Shown piece by piece: positions 45,201 through 52,173 of a DNA stretch of 54,144 nt. How positions within the stretch are numbered: position 1 is the first letter of the stretch; each line of letters opens with the position of its first letter. Origin of the DNA: Verrucomicrobiaceae bacterium. Lineage in GTDB: Bacteria; Verrucomicrobiota; Verrucomicrobiia; Verrucomicrobiales; Verrucomicrobiaceae. The translations under genes were made by a program, and so were the position numbers. The stretch covers positions 1-54,144 of the forward strand of contig CANETF010000007.1 in assembly GCA_947440575.1 (NCBI GenBank), read 5' to 3'. Under the pieces are notes generated by a model. That model was not told where the DNA came from. It made no database searches and saw only the letters and a program-made list of their open reading frames with translations.

Positions 45201-46873
45201 AGGTCGCGTCGACGGGGCAGAGTCAGTTTGTGCTGGGAAGTTCAGCGTTTAGTGGGACTGAGGTGGACGAAGGGGTGGAGGTGACGGTGGTCAGGACAGG
45301 AGATCGGATGGGCGTGGCGACGGTTCGATTGGTAACGGTGGATGGTCGAGCGAAGGCCAACCTTGATTATGAAGCGCGGGATGAGGTGTTGACCTTTGCG
45401 GACGGCGAGATGAGCCAGCAGGTGAGGATCAGACTATTCAATGACGAGGTCTCTGAGTTGCATGAGGGCTTTAAGGTGAAATTGAGCGATGTCACCGGAG
45501 CGGCGTCGCGTGGGGTGCCGAACGAGGCGAATGTCACGGTGTTGGATCCCGATGCGGTAGCACCGACGGTGACGGTGGTCACTCCTAGTGAAGGTGCGAA
45601 GGTGGTTTCGAGTACCTTGGTGATCAAAGGTTCGGCTCGGGATGACAAGGGGCTTGGAGAGGTGGAGGCGTCGGTGAACGGTGGAACGTTTGTAAGGGGG
45701 CGGTTAGTGAAATCCGGGGATGGCAGAAGAGGGACTTTTGAGGTGACGGTGCCAGCGGTGGCGGGGGCGAATGAGATACGGGTGCGGGCTATTGATGCTA
45801 ATGGGGTGGTGTCGAACGCGGCGGTGCGGAGGGCTGTCTTTGGTCCTTTGCGTCCGTTGGCAGTGGTGGTGAGTCCAGGTCCAGAAGCGGGGACTGCCGG
45901 GCTGGCGGGAGGGGGGAGGATGTCGCATTTGGAGGTGGGCCAAACGGTGCGTCTGCGTGCGACGGCAAAGGCTGGGTTCCGATTTGAAGGGTGGACTGTT
46001 CCGGGGATCAGCGGACCTGTAACCGAAGCGGCGGTGATCGCAGTCGTGATGCGTGAGGGGTTGACGGTGACGGCCCGATTTGTGGCTGATCCCTTCGTGA
46101 GAGGGGCGGTGGGCGTTTATGAGGGGCTGACAAAGCCTGCTGTCGGCTTGGAGCGAAAATGGGAGCAGCACGGAACGATTCGGGTGACGGTCGCTGGAGG
46201 AGGTGCATTCACGGCAAGACTGCAAATGGGTGCTGAACTGATGCGGTTTGGTGGTTGGTTCAACACGGCAGGGGAGTCGCGATTTGGGACCGGCAGAGCG
46301 AGTGAGGTGGAACTGCCGAGGAAGGGACTTGGACCGTTGGTGTTGGGGTTAAGCTGGGATCTAACCTCACCGTATGGGATTTCCGGGAATGTTGGGGAGA
46401 AGTCCCGGGAAGGCGGGGTGCAGCAGGTGGCGAGTTTTGAGGCGCAGCTTCCGGTTGGGACAATTGCGGCGGGGTCGCCGTATTTGCGGGGAGGAGGGCG
46501 ATTTGATCTGCGTTTGCAGCCAAGGGTTCCGGTGGGACTGAGTCTGGGGGACTACCCAGAGGAGGCAAGCACGGGTGTATTAACGATCCTGAAAAGTGGA
46601 CGGGCGAGGGTGGTAGCGAGTCTGGCGGACGGTGTGCGACTGACAGGGGAGATGCCGATTCAGCGAAGCCTGAGGATCCCTCTATTCAGGCCGCTTTATC
46701 AAGCATCGGCGGGAGGAATCGCCGGTGAGATGGAGTTGAAGTTAGGTGATGCGGATGGCGACATTCAGGGAGAAGAATTGTTCTGGTTCAAGCCGGTGAT
46801 GAATCGGGCACCGTATGCCTTTGGGTGGCCGGAAGGCATTGTGTTGGAGGGTAGAGCGGATGGCCAACCGTGA
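39284..46873 (+). CDS. Giant secreted lamin-tail / CotH kinase / Calx-beta protein
   Basis: A 2529-residue protein with a signal peptide (VACLFVCLALGLSGRQASG). In order: a Gly-Trp-like repeat (~38-118), a full shared module (121-498), a lamin-tail domain (~505-625, LILSEFMASNEST and FSDWIELYNPG), and a PA14-like domain (~725-850, FGLNSDDGGRIKIDG). A jelly-roll-like segment (~890-985), a chitobiase C-terminal-type domain (~1015-1105, VRYTLDGSTPT) and a CotH kinase-like domain (~1145-1480, YLNGQYWGLYETHERPE and FKFLAHDFEHTF) follow. Next come a second TLDGSDP element, a beta domain resembling carbohydrate-binding modules (~1640-1810), a DUF11-like domain, Calx-beta (~1985-2090), an Ig-like domain, a second Gly-Trp repeat and a module lacking subdomain B (2271-2529). 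CotH domains phosphorylate extracellular proteins. The stop overlaps the next gene by 14 bp. Start ATG has AGGAG 13 bp upstream. Confidence 0.88.
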   Translation: MLFDLGFRARVACLFVCLALGLSGRQASGSDEKGVGDRGPLLLSVLPADGGTVRLSPVASLSDLEVAKGYVLTAKARVGKVWNGWSSPQLALSEAERLGTRLRFTMVQGLSISANFVDDPFVPSIVGSFSGLIGAVVGEDSRHDSEGSVAIRVSSTGGFSGLLRVGGGRWVLRGMFDAEGAARFGEGFETEILLSRVPLAGYVLSLRLDLDPAGERRISGELRRQTREGSVVLSSVEANRHGFDGRTPETTAVAARYSWAMPAQLQTNGLEVTSYPQGDGVGFTWVSSRGEVRLVGVLADGARITASADLDKDSKCPLFLSLEGGAGSLNGWLKVDATRPDTDLAGEGLRWFKPVNVQARRYPFGWPEGLDLKLIGTRFVVVEGESVVPDLSDVSDSNAVLNFSQGGLTEELKKELRISAKNGVSKQPASDSSYALKLSAGRGQFEGWFLHPNHGRANFTGVILQKGGNRRGFGHFLTERSRGGGGVGASGSVVLKTKFNPRPRLILSEFMASNESTIADEDGAFSDWIELYNPGSEAIDLSDWCLTDSASNLAKWRFPGVTLGAKEFLLVWASSKNRRVVGQPLHTNFNLSAGGEYLALVRPDGSTVEQAFSPLYPAQARDESYGIAFSSRSLVAPGANVRYLVPKNGALGTNWTARDFQDGSWARGKTGLGFGVGLPGFTVRQVAARPEFGSVDSIATCEALLALPKGSPLILSEATVVAPFVNYLGDGGDGNYTENAALPNGTAEPYAFRATGTITIPATGDYVFGLNSDDGGRIKIDGVAVMTDDSNHGPLDNLSAPVNLSAGLHTVEVIMWEGVGGDCVEFFAKAGTDAAWNADFRLVGAPGGLAVVTSPLGTDGGGGGVVATDVRSAMRAKNASCLVRMPFTVSGANALTGLTLKVRYQDGFIAYLNGTEVARRNAPADARFDSEALVQRSAAESLSAESIDVSGFLSLLTNGRNVLALHAMNEARDDGAFFILPELSARAGLAGNEVFFRPTGAAVTATPGVANGIPEFLGEVAPLDFSHPHGFYEKGFALAIRSATPGMSVRYTLDGSTPTATNGRLYTGPLPIRKTSIVRAVGFRAGYEPTEVITQSYLFLEDVIAQSRTGAPPSREWPLGTVNGQVSDYGMDPEIVNSKNPEIGGIDQVKSALRAIPTLSVVTDLPNLFSIDSGIWVNPFGRGEAWERPASIEMIGDDGPGGGFGVNCGLRLRGGFSRSGDNPKHSFRLFFRSRYGAAQLEYPLFGDEGASSFNKVDLRTAQNYSWSFGGDGNNTFMREESAREMQGAMGQPHTRSQYYHLYLNGQYWGLYETHERPEANFGESYLGGDEEDYDTVKGEQDQGYITGVTDGNLEAWEALRVKARAHFASPNDAGYFAMRGLAEDGTTRTSDPVLLDAENLIDYMLITFWTGNLDGATSAFLGDERANNWFAVRNRLGLSGGFKFLAHDFEHTFFNVDEDRTGPFEAGNRTVVETYNPMFLHHDLRPSVEYRMLWADRVQKHLFGGGKLRADEIQGRMLERKALLDRVIIAESARWGDSKMGEGPPLTRLDWVNAVNYVIDSFVPERSGRVIAQLRGDGLYPSFDAPELSQYGGPISSGTEVVIAGSGGVVYYTLDGSDPRLVGGGLNAGAQIYQSLVETTTVVGLGEVWKYSADGSDQGTAWRSTGFDDAGWSSGAGELGYGDGDEATVVPFVDADPLTGGDQKNAITYFRKSFEVVNATGLSEVKLRVKYDDAVVVYLNGVEAARSPNINSDPAFNQYATGGAPDENAFFTFVIDPALVVAGTNVLAAEVHQSDAGSSDISFHAELMLERRETPVPLVLSTEGKRTLKVRALQGAEWSALVEAEFDVQRASDLRVSLAPVGVFEAGKTGSYLATIENVGTVSSEGEVTVTIDLPEGLKAIAVGGAGWSFLQGEGLKVIARREDELAAGSSFPSLTVAVEVAITAPAYAIATAKVTGGGEINRGNNEVRNTTQVASTGQSQFVLGSSAFSGTEVDEGVEVTVVRTGDRMGVATVRLVTVDGRAKANLDYEARDEVLTFADGEMSQQVRIRLFNDEVSELHEGFKVKLSDVTGAASRGVPNEANVTVLDPDAVAPTVTVVTPSEGAKVVSSTLVIKGSARDDKGLGEVEASVNGGTFVRGRLVKSGDGRRGTFEVTVPAVAGANEIRVRAIDANGVVSNAAVRRAVFGPLRPLAVVVSPGPEAGTAGLAGGGRMSHLEVGQTVRLRATAKAGFRFEGWTVPGISGPVTEAAVIAVVMREGLTVTARFVADPFVRGAVGVYEGLTKPAVGLERKWEQHGTIRVTVAGGGAFTARLQMGAELMRFGGWFNTAGESRFGTGRASEVELPRKGLGPLVLGLSWDLTSPYGISGNVGEKSREGGVQQVASFEAQLPVGTIAAGSPYLRGGGRFDLRLQPRVPVGLSLGDYPEEASTGVLTILKSGRARVVASLADGVRLTGEMPIQRSLRIPLFRPLYQASAGGIAGEMELKLGDADGDIQGEELFWFKPVMNRAPYAFGWPEGIVLEGRADGQP
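39644..40778 (+). repeat. Shared module, copy 3 (subdomains A and B, internal)
   Basis: Residues ~121-498 of the CotH protein: FVPSIVGSFSGLIG, SGLLRVGGGRWVLRGMF, YPQGDGVGFTWV, GVLADGARIT, CPLFLSLEGGAGSLNG, LRWFKP, RYPFGWPEGL, VVPDLS, then FEGWFLHPNHG, FTGVILQKGGNRRGFGHFL and SGSVVL. Unlike copies 1 and 2 it is near the N terminus. Confidence 0.75.
46094..46870 (+). repeat. Shared module, copy 4 (subdomain A only)
   Basis: Residues 2271-2529 of the CotH protein: FVRGAVGVYEGLTKPAVG, TARLQMGAELMRFGGWF, YPEEASTGVLTI, ASLADGVRLT, IPLFRPLYQASAGGIAG, LFWFKPV and AFGWPEGI. It stops right after the GWPEG landmark, where copies 2 and 3 continue into subdomain B. Confidence 0.7.
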
Positions 46874-47897
46874 AATCTCGGGGACGGTGCCAAGTGGGCG
46901 GATGGTGTGGATTGACGGGTTTCGTGGATTGGCGGTGGTGATCATGGTCTGGGTGCATGTCGCGAACACGCTGTTGACGACGGCAGAGCAGGCGAAGGGA
47001 TGGTATGTGGAGTGGACCTTTTTTCATGGGTTGGTGGCGCCTGCGTTTTTTTGGATTGGAGGGTATGTCAGAGGGGTAAGGGTTTCCAAGTTGGATGGGA
47101 AGCGGCCGGGGTGGAAAGCGGTGAAGCGATTGCTTGGGGTCATGCTGCTGGGTTATGCGATGCACTTTCCTTGGGGAGCATTGATCGATTGGGATTGGAA
47201 CGAAGCGGCGTGGCTGTCGATGATGAAAGTGGATGTGCTGCAAACGCTGGCGTTTGCGGGCCTGTTGATGGTGGCGGTTGAGCGGTTTGTTCCTGCGGGG
47301 AGTGTGCAGCCGTGGGTGATGGGAGGGTTAGCGGTGGCCTTTGTGATGATGGAGCGATGGGCGGGTGATTGGAGCACGGGGTGGGGCTTTTTGGACGCCT
47401 GGTTGAACCGGCAAACGGGATCGGTGTTTTGCCTGTTTCCGTGGGTTGGTTTTGGATTAGCGGGTTGGCTGTGTGGCCGTTGGAGTGTCGAGAGGAGTGA
47501 GGGTGCGATTTGGCTTTTTGGGTGCGCTGGAGCGGCATTGGCCTGGGGAGTGCCACAAATGGATTGGGTAGGACAGGGTGAGGCGTTTTTTTTGCAGCGG
47601 CTAGGCTGGGTGATTTTGGTGGCTTTGGCGGTTGCCGGGGTGTTTCGTTTTCGGGCAGGGCGTGGTGAGCGAGTTTTGAGAGGGCTTTTACTGGCAGGGC
47701 GTGAATCGTTGGTGATGTATGTGACTCATTTGACGTTGATCCATGCGGTGCCACTGCCGTCTTCCAGTTTGGAGCAGGGTTTTGGCAAGACGCAGACTGT
47801 AGCTCAGGTTGTGGGATGGTTTGTGCTGGTGGCGGGGATGAGTTGGGGGGTGGCTTGGTGGAATGAGCGACGAAAGCTGGGGCCCTCTGTTGGTTGA
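46860..47897 (+). CDS. Heparan-alpha-glucosaminide N-acetyltransferase-like membrane protein (DUF1624/DUF5009 type)
   Basis: A 345-residue integral membrane protein with about eight or nine hydrophobic segments. The N-terminal signature RMVWIDGFRGLAVVIMVWVH followed by APAFFWIGGYVRG matches the bacterial HGSNAT-like/DUF1624 acyltransferase family; VMYVTHLTLIH near the C terminus is also typical. Such proteins are thought to transfer acyl groups across the membrane to sugars, but the substrate in Verrucomicrobiota is unknown. The ATG at 46860 overlaps the end of the CotH giant gene by 14 bp, implying translational coupling. A longer reading from 46815 lacks the family start. Followed by the oxidoreductase after 87 bp. 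Confidence 0.82.
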   Translation: MANREISGTVPSGRMVWIDGFRGLAVVIMVWVHVANTLLTTAEQAKGWYVEWTFFHGLVAPAFFWIGGYVRGVRVSKLDGKRPGWKAVKRLLGVMLLGYAMHFPWGALIDWDWNEAAWLSMMKVDVLQTLAFAGLLMVAVERFVPAGSVQPWVMGGLAVAFVMMERWAGDWSTGWGFLDAWLNRQTGSVFCLFPWVGFGLAGWLCGRWSVERSEGAIWLFGCAGAALAWGVPQMDWVGQGEAFFLQRLGWVILVALAVAGVFRFRAGRGERVLRGLLLAGRESLVMYVTHLTLIHAVPLPSSSLEQGFGKTQTVAQVVGWFVLVAGMSWGVAWWNERRKLGPSVG

Positions 47898-47984
47898 AGA
47901 GCGATAGGAAGAGGCTTTTGGACCGTTTTTCTATCTTGCCTTACCAAGAGTCTTTCTGCGAGGCTGAGTCCCAATCCAAAAATC

Positions 47985-49394
47985 ATGAATTCCGAATTCT
48001 CAAACAACAGTCCGATCATCGTCGGCAATTCGCGCCGCGATTTCATCAAGAAAGCTACTCAGACAACCCTGGGGTTGTCGGCCTTATCGGGAGTGAGCCT
48101 GCCAAATGTTCACGCAGCTGGGGATGAAAGCATCCGGGCTGTGATCGTGGGATGCGGCGGGCGCGGCACCGGAGCATCGAGCAATTGTTTGGGGCTAAAG
48201 GAAGCACCCATGCGCATGGTGGCGATGGCTGATGTGCAAGAGAACCGGCTGAAGAGCAGTTTTGAAGCGTTGTCCGGCAAACACCCGGATCGGATGTCGG
48301 TGTCTGAAGATACTAAGTTTATCGGATTCGATGCCTATAAGAAGGCCATTGATCAGTTGCGTCCGGGAACGGGCGATGTGGTGATTTTGGCGACGCCGCC
48401 GGCCTTTAGGTGGGTGCATTTCAAGTATGCTGTGGAGAAGGGGGTGAACGTTTTCATGGAGAAGCCGGTGTGTGTGGATGGTCCGAGTGGGAGGAGGATG
48501 TTGGAGATCAATGAGGAGGCGAAGAAGAAGAACTTGAAAGTGGGAGTGGGTTTGATGTGCCGGCATTGTGATCGCCGCAACGAGCTGTTTCATCGGATTC
48601 AAGACGGGGAGATTGGTGATTTGGTGCTGATGCAGGCGTATCGGTTGCAGGGCCCGGTGGGTTCGTGTTTCACGCTGCCGCGCGATCCGAAGAAGGACCC
48701 GAGTGAGTTGCTGTGGCAGTTGCAGAACTTCCATTCTTTTCTTTGGGCAAGCGGTGGGGCGTTCAGCGACTTCAATATTCACAACATTGACGAGGCCTGC
48801 TGGATGAAGAACGACTGGCCAGTGGAGGCCAAAGCGAGTGGAGGTAGGACTGATCGCGGGGATTACATTGATCAAAACTTCGACAACTACACGGTGGAGT
48901 ACACCTTTCAGGATGGCACGAAGCTGTTCTTTCAGGGGCGGAACCGGCAAAATGTGCACAACGAGTTTGCGACGCTAGTGCATGGCAGTAAGGGATGGGC
49001 GACGGTTTCAAGCGCCGGGCATTTCCCTTCGCGCGCGATGACGTTCAAGGGCCACAAGAAGGAGTCGAAGAACCTTATCTGGCGAGCGGAACAGCCTGAG
49101 CCGAATCCATATGATTTGGAGTGGCAGCATTTGGTAAGTGCGATTCAAAACAACAAGCCATTCAATGAAGTGGAGCGCGGTGTCATGGCTAGCGTGGTGA
49201 CTGCGATGGGTCGATTTGCAGCTCACACTGGTCAATTGGTGACTCTGGAGCAGATGATGAAGTCTGAGATCGAGTTTGCTCCTGGAGTGGACAAGCTGAC
49301 GATGGACGGACCAGCGCCAATCATGGCAGACGAGAATGGCAAGTATCCGGTGCCCGTTCCTGGGGTGTTCAAGGATCGCGAGTATGCGATCTGA
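47985..49394 (+). CDS. Tat-exported Gfo/Idh/MocA family oxidoreductase
   Basis: A 469-residue protein with a twin-arginine signal (GNSRRDFIKKATQTTLGLSA). The Rossmann NAD(P)-binding domain starts at AVIVGCGGRGTG; the family motif EKPVC (FMEKPVCVDG) supplies the conserved Lys. The C-terminal alpha/beta domain includes GGAFSDFNIHNIDEACWM, with the conserved Asp/His, and FFQGRNRQNVHNEFATLVHGSKG. It would be a folded, cofactor-loaded periplasmic sugar or inositol dehydrogenase-like enzyme; the substrate is not deducible. The ATG at 47985 precedes the Tat signal by 15 residues. A strong terminator follows 26 bp after the stop. Such Tat-exported members are numerous in PVC genomes. Confidence 0.9.
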   Translation: MNSEFSNNSPIIVGNSRRDFIKKATQTTLGLSALSGVSLPNVHAAGDESIRAVIVGCGGRGTGASSNCLGLKEAPMRMVAMADVQENRLKSSFEALSGKHPDRMSVSEDTKFIGFDAYKKAIDQLRPGTGDVVILATPPAFRWVHFKYAVEKGVNVFMEKPVCVDGPSGRRMLEINEEAKKKNLKVGVGLMCRHCDRRNELFHRIQDGEIGDLVLMQAYRLQGPVGSCFTLPRDPKKDPSELLWQLQNFHSFLWASGGAFSDFNIHNIDEACWMKNDWPVEAKASGGRTDRGDYIDQNFDNYTVEYTFQDGTKLFFQGRNRQNVHNEFATLVHGSKGWATVSSAGHFPSRAMTFKGHKKESKNLIWRAEQPEPNPYDLEWQHLVSAIQNNKPFNEVERGVMASVVTAMGRFAAHTGQLVTLEQMMKSEIEFAPGVDKLTMDGPAPIMADENGKYPVPVPGVFKDREYAI

Positions 49395-49419
49395 AGACCT
49401 TTTGGGGTTCTATTGATGA

Positions 49420-49452
49420 GTGGGCCGAGTTGAGACACTCGGCTCACTTTTT
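49420..49452 (+). terminator. Rho-independent terminator
   Basis: GTGGGCCGAGT (49420-49430) and ACTCGGCTCAC (49437-49447) form an 11-bp stem with one G-U pair, loop TGAGAC, followed by five Ts (49448-49452). It ends the oxidoreductase transcript ahead of the convergent metG gene. No A-run precedes it, so it is probably one-way. Confidence 0.85.
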
Positions 49453-49483
49453 GAATGGTATAAGGCCGACAACGGGCACAGAA

Positions 49484-51055
49484 TCATTCTGCGTTTGTTT
49501 CTAGGCGTGGAAATAGGGGAATGGGGGTATTGATCTGATGGCCGGATTGGAGCATGCCCCATTTCAAGTCAGTGAGGACAAATCCGGATGGCATCTCCCA
49601 GCCGAGTTGGGCGCGGGCGGTGGCCATGGCGGTTGGGATGATGGGATCAAGCAGGACACTAAGATGGACCCAGGCTTCGGCGAGATGGTAGAGGACGCTG
49701 TCGAGTCGGGCGGCTTGGGAGGGATCTTTGGCTAGGGAGAAGGGTTTGGTGCTGTCGACAAAGGCGTTGGCGTGGGTGACGATCTTCCAAGCGGCGGCGA
49801 TGCCATCGTGGATGGCCCATGCATTCATGGATTCTGAATAGACTGAGAGTGATTCGGTCACGGTTTGGCGGAGAGCTGCGTTTTCGGGGTCGTCATAGTC
49901 ACCGGCAACGAGGAGGCCATTGCGGTATTTTTGAGCCATGTTGATGCTTCGGTTGAGGAGGTTGCCCAGGCCTCCGGCGAGCTCTTTGTTGTAGGACATG
50001 AGGATGCGCTCGTCGTTGAAGTCGGAGTCGTAGCCAGTGGCGATGTCGCGCATGAGGTAGTAGCGCAAGCCGTCGGGAGTGAGTTGATCGGCGAGGGAGT
50101 TTGGGTCGACGACGTTGCCGAGGCTCTTGCTCATTTTGGCGCCTTTGATGTTCCACCAGCCGTGGACGATGAGTCTGGGCATTTGTTCGTCGGTGAAACC
50201 GAGGGCGTGGAGCATGGTCATCCAGTAGATGGCGTGGGCAGGAACGAGGATGTCTTTGCCGATGATTTCGGCGTCTGCGGGCCAGAGGTCGGCGAAGCGC
50301 GGCAGGCCTTCATTACCGCATTCGTCCGCGAGGTAGCCGGCGAAGGAAATGTAGTTAGTGAGGGCATCAAACCAGACGTAGTTGACGAAGCGCTCATCGA
50401 AGGGAAGCGGTATGCCCCAGGAGAGGCGCTCGGCGGGGCGTGAGATGCAGAGGTCCTGTCCGCCGGAGGAGTCGAGGGCGTTGAGGACGTCCGCGGTGCG
50501 GAAAGCGGGGGTGATGAAGTCTGGGTGACTGCGGATGTAGTTTTGCAGCCATTCGACGTGATCCGAAAGTTTGAAGTACCAGTTTTCCTCCTCGATTTCG
50601 ACGACCTCGCCCCATTCCTCGCCGAAATTGCCGTCAGGGCCGCGTTCTTTGTCGGTGAGGAACTGTTCCTGGCGGACGGAGTAGTGGCCAGAGTAACTTT
50701 TTTTGTAGAGTTGACCGCAGTTGTGCAATTTTTGGAGCATGGCCTGGACGACCCTTTTATGACGGGGATCGGTGGTGGCGGCCCAGCCGTCGTAGCGGAC
50801 ATTGAGCTTGTCCCAGAGGGAGGTGAAATGGGCGGTGATGCCATCGACAAAGGCCTGGGGGCTGAGGCCGGCGGCATCGGCGCTTTTTTGGACTTTTTGG
50901 CCGTGCTGATCAACACCGGTGAGGAAGTAGACTTGGCGACCTTGCAAGCGTTGGAAGCGAGCCATGACGTCGGCGAGCACCTTTTCATAGGCGTGCCCGA
51001 TGTGGGGGGGCGCGTTGGTGTAGTCGATGGCTGTAGTGATGTAGAACGGCTTCAT
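49484..51055 (-). CDS. metG: Methionyl-tRNA synthetase
   Basis: A 523-residue class I synthetase charging tRNA(Met). The HIGH-type signature is PPHIGH at residues 16-21 and the KMSKS loop GAKMSKSLGN at about 303-312. The tungsten region FLTGVDQHGQKVQK and the anticodon-binding helix bundle around NLLNRSINMAQKY are present. I use the ATG at 51055, since MKPFYITTAIDYTNAPPHIGH is the family N terminus; in-frame ATGs upstream to 51163 would add ~36 unrelated residues and overlap the next gene more. The connective region reads YSGHYSVRQEQF, where zinc-binding members have CxxC; no Cys pair is seen. There is no C-terminal tRNA-binding extension. Convergent to the oxidoreductase, divergent from the DUF1232-like gene. 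Confidence 0.95.
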   Translation of the reverse strand: MKPFYITTAIDYTNAPPHIGHAYEKVLADVMARFQRLQGRQVYFLTGVDQHGQKVQKSADAAGLSPQAFVDGITAHFTSLWDKLNVRYDGWAATTDPRHKRVVQAMLQKLHNCGQLYKKSYSGHYSVRQEQFLTDKERGPDGNFGEEWGEVVEIEEENWYFKLSDHVEWLQNYIRSHPDFITPAFRTADVLNALDSSGGQDLCISRPAERLSWGIPLPFDERFVNYVWFDALTNYISFAGYLADECGNEGLPRFADLWPADAEIIGKDILVPAHAIYWMTMLHALGFTDEQMPRLIVHGWWNIKGAKMSKSLGNVVDPNSLADQLTPDGLRYYLMRDIATGYDSDFNDERILMSYNKELAGGLGNLLNRSINMAQKYRNGLLVAGDYDDPENAALRQTVTESLSVYSESMNAWAIHDGIAAAWKIVTHANAFVDSTKPFSLAKDPSQAARLDSVLYHLAEAWVHLSVLLDPIIPTAMATARAQLGWEMPSGFVLTDLKWGMLQSGHQINTPIPLFPRLETNAE

Positions 51056-51111
51056 GAAGGGCTGGTATTTCGGCGATAGGACGGGTGGATGCAAGGGGAG
51101 GCTGGACATTT

Positions 51112-51116
51112 GGAGG
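51112..51116 (+). promoter_or_regulatory. Shine-Dalgarno site of the DUF1232-like gene
   Basis: GGAGG ends 3 nt before the ATG at 51120. The spacing is short, but it is one of the few clear sites in the window and fixes the start of this gene over the longer frame opening at 51054. Confidence 0.5.
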
Positions 51117-51119
51117 TCA

Positions 51120-51539
51120 ATGTCATTTAATGAAGTTATGAACCTGATTGACCGAATCATCACTGAAGGTGCGAGGACGTTGACACTTGAAGATCTCGAT
51201 GCGCTGATGGTGGTGTTGCCGAAAATTCGGGATGAACTTGAAGCTGAGGCTGCACCTGAGGAAGGGATGCTGGATCAGTTCCGCTTTTTGCGCCACGTGG
51301 CAGAAGATGCCGTGGCGGGCTTGCGGCGAGAGACGTCGCTGGTGGCTTTAGCGGAGGTCACTTTTGCTCTGCTTTACCTCACCAAGAACAATGATTTGAT
51401 TCCGGATACCCTACCTCACGAGGGTTGGATTGATGATAAAGCGATATTCACCGCGGTATTGAAGCGAAATGAATCGACGTTGAAGGAGTTAGCGATTGTG
51501 CGAGGTCATGATTGGGAGATGCTTACCTCGGTTATATGA
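51120..51539 (+). CDS. DUF1232/YkvA-like small protein
   Basis: A 139-residue protein beginning MSFNEVMNLIDRIITEG. The C-terminal half contains ALLYLTKNNDLIPDTLPHEGWIDD, which fits the DUF1232 (YkvA) signature of a hydrophobic helix ending in DLIPD, a short loop and a DD pair. The N-terminal part is an acidic, Leu-rich helical region (TLTLEDLDALMVVLPKIRDELEAEA is too long to be a membrane span). In this family the hydrophobic helix is thought to sit at the membrane; the function is unknown. The gene is divergent from metG with a gap of about 64 bp between the starts, and overlaps the end of the convergent DUF2062 gene by 8 bp. The frame is open upstream to 51054, but that part overlaps metG and has no ribosome binding site. 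Confidence 0.7.
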   Translation: MSFNEVMNLIDRIITEGARTLTLEDLDALMVVLPKIRDELEAEAAPEEGMLDQFRFLRHVAEDAVAGLRRETSLVALAEVTFALLYLTKNNDLIPDTLPHEGWIDDKAIFTAVLKRNESTLKELAIVRGHDWEMLTSVI

Positions 51540-52143
51540 AAGGGGAGTCTTGGCTGGGCGGAGGCTCATCCTGCGGGTGGGATTGACGCTTGAAATGGAG
51601 GCGTTTGGTTAGGGGGATGCGAAGGAGTTTGGCAACACCCGTCCAACTGAGCCAACCGAGGGCGTAGCCGATGGGGGTGGAAAGAATGCCACCGATGATG
51701 CCGCCGAGGAACATCGACTGAGCAAAACGAACGCCTTTTTCAACGTCGGGATTCGCGATTTTCTGGAAGGTGTCGTTGAGGGGGTCCCCAAAAATGCCAA
51801 GCAACCAATCACCAAAGGCTTTCTCAGCGAGACCGATGGGTGCGAATGTGACGGGATTGCTAAGCCAGGCGACGACGATAACGGTGGGAATGTTGACGCG
51901 GAAAATGGCTGCAAGGATGATTCCGAGGGGGAGTTGACCGGGCATGACTTGGGCGCAGACAAAGAAACCGACGGCCCATCCACCTGCAAAAGTGGCCTGG
52001 CAGGGGCGCCACACACGTTTATCGAGAAAGTGACGTGCGAACCAACGCATGGCAGGGCTGGACTTCAAGCGACGGGGATGCTTGAGGTAGCGGTAGGTGC
52101 GGAAAACGGCTCTGCGGATGTACCATCGGGTTTTGTCCAGCAT
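51532..52143 (-). CDS. DUF2062 membrane protein
   Basis: A 203-residue protein with a basic N terminus and about three hydrophobic segments. The DUF2062 pattern is visible as ATFAGGWAVGFFVCAQVMPG, then LGIILAAIFRVNIPTVIVVA and SNPVTFAPI. The N-terminal tail is Arg/Lys-rich and the C-terminal tail is Pro/Gln-rich and soluble. Function unknown. It follows uppP by 30 bp on the minus strand and probably forms an operon with it, which hints at an envelope role but does not prove one. Confidence 0.85.
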   Translation of the reverse strand: MLDKTRWYIRRAVFRTYRYLKHPRRLKSSPAMRWFARHFLDKRVWRPCQATFAGGWAVGFFVCAQVMPGQLPLGIILAAIFRVNIPTVIVVAWLSNPVTFAPIGLAEKAFGDWLLGIFGDPLNDTFQKIANPDVEKGVRFAQSMFLGGIIGGILSTPIGYALGWLSWTGVAKLLRIPLTKRLHFKRQSHPQDEPPPSQDSPFI

Positions 52144-52173
52144 GAAAAGAATACGTGGGAGGCTGGAGAAGGG

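Noticed and set aside
50218..50988. 256-residue minus-strand frame inside metG
   Set aside because: It is a shifted reading of metG, rich in Ser, Pro and Thr, without any family pattern.
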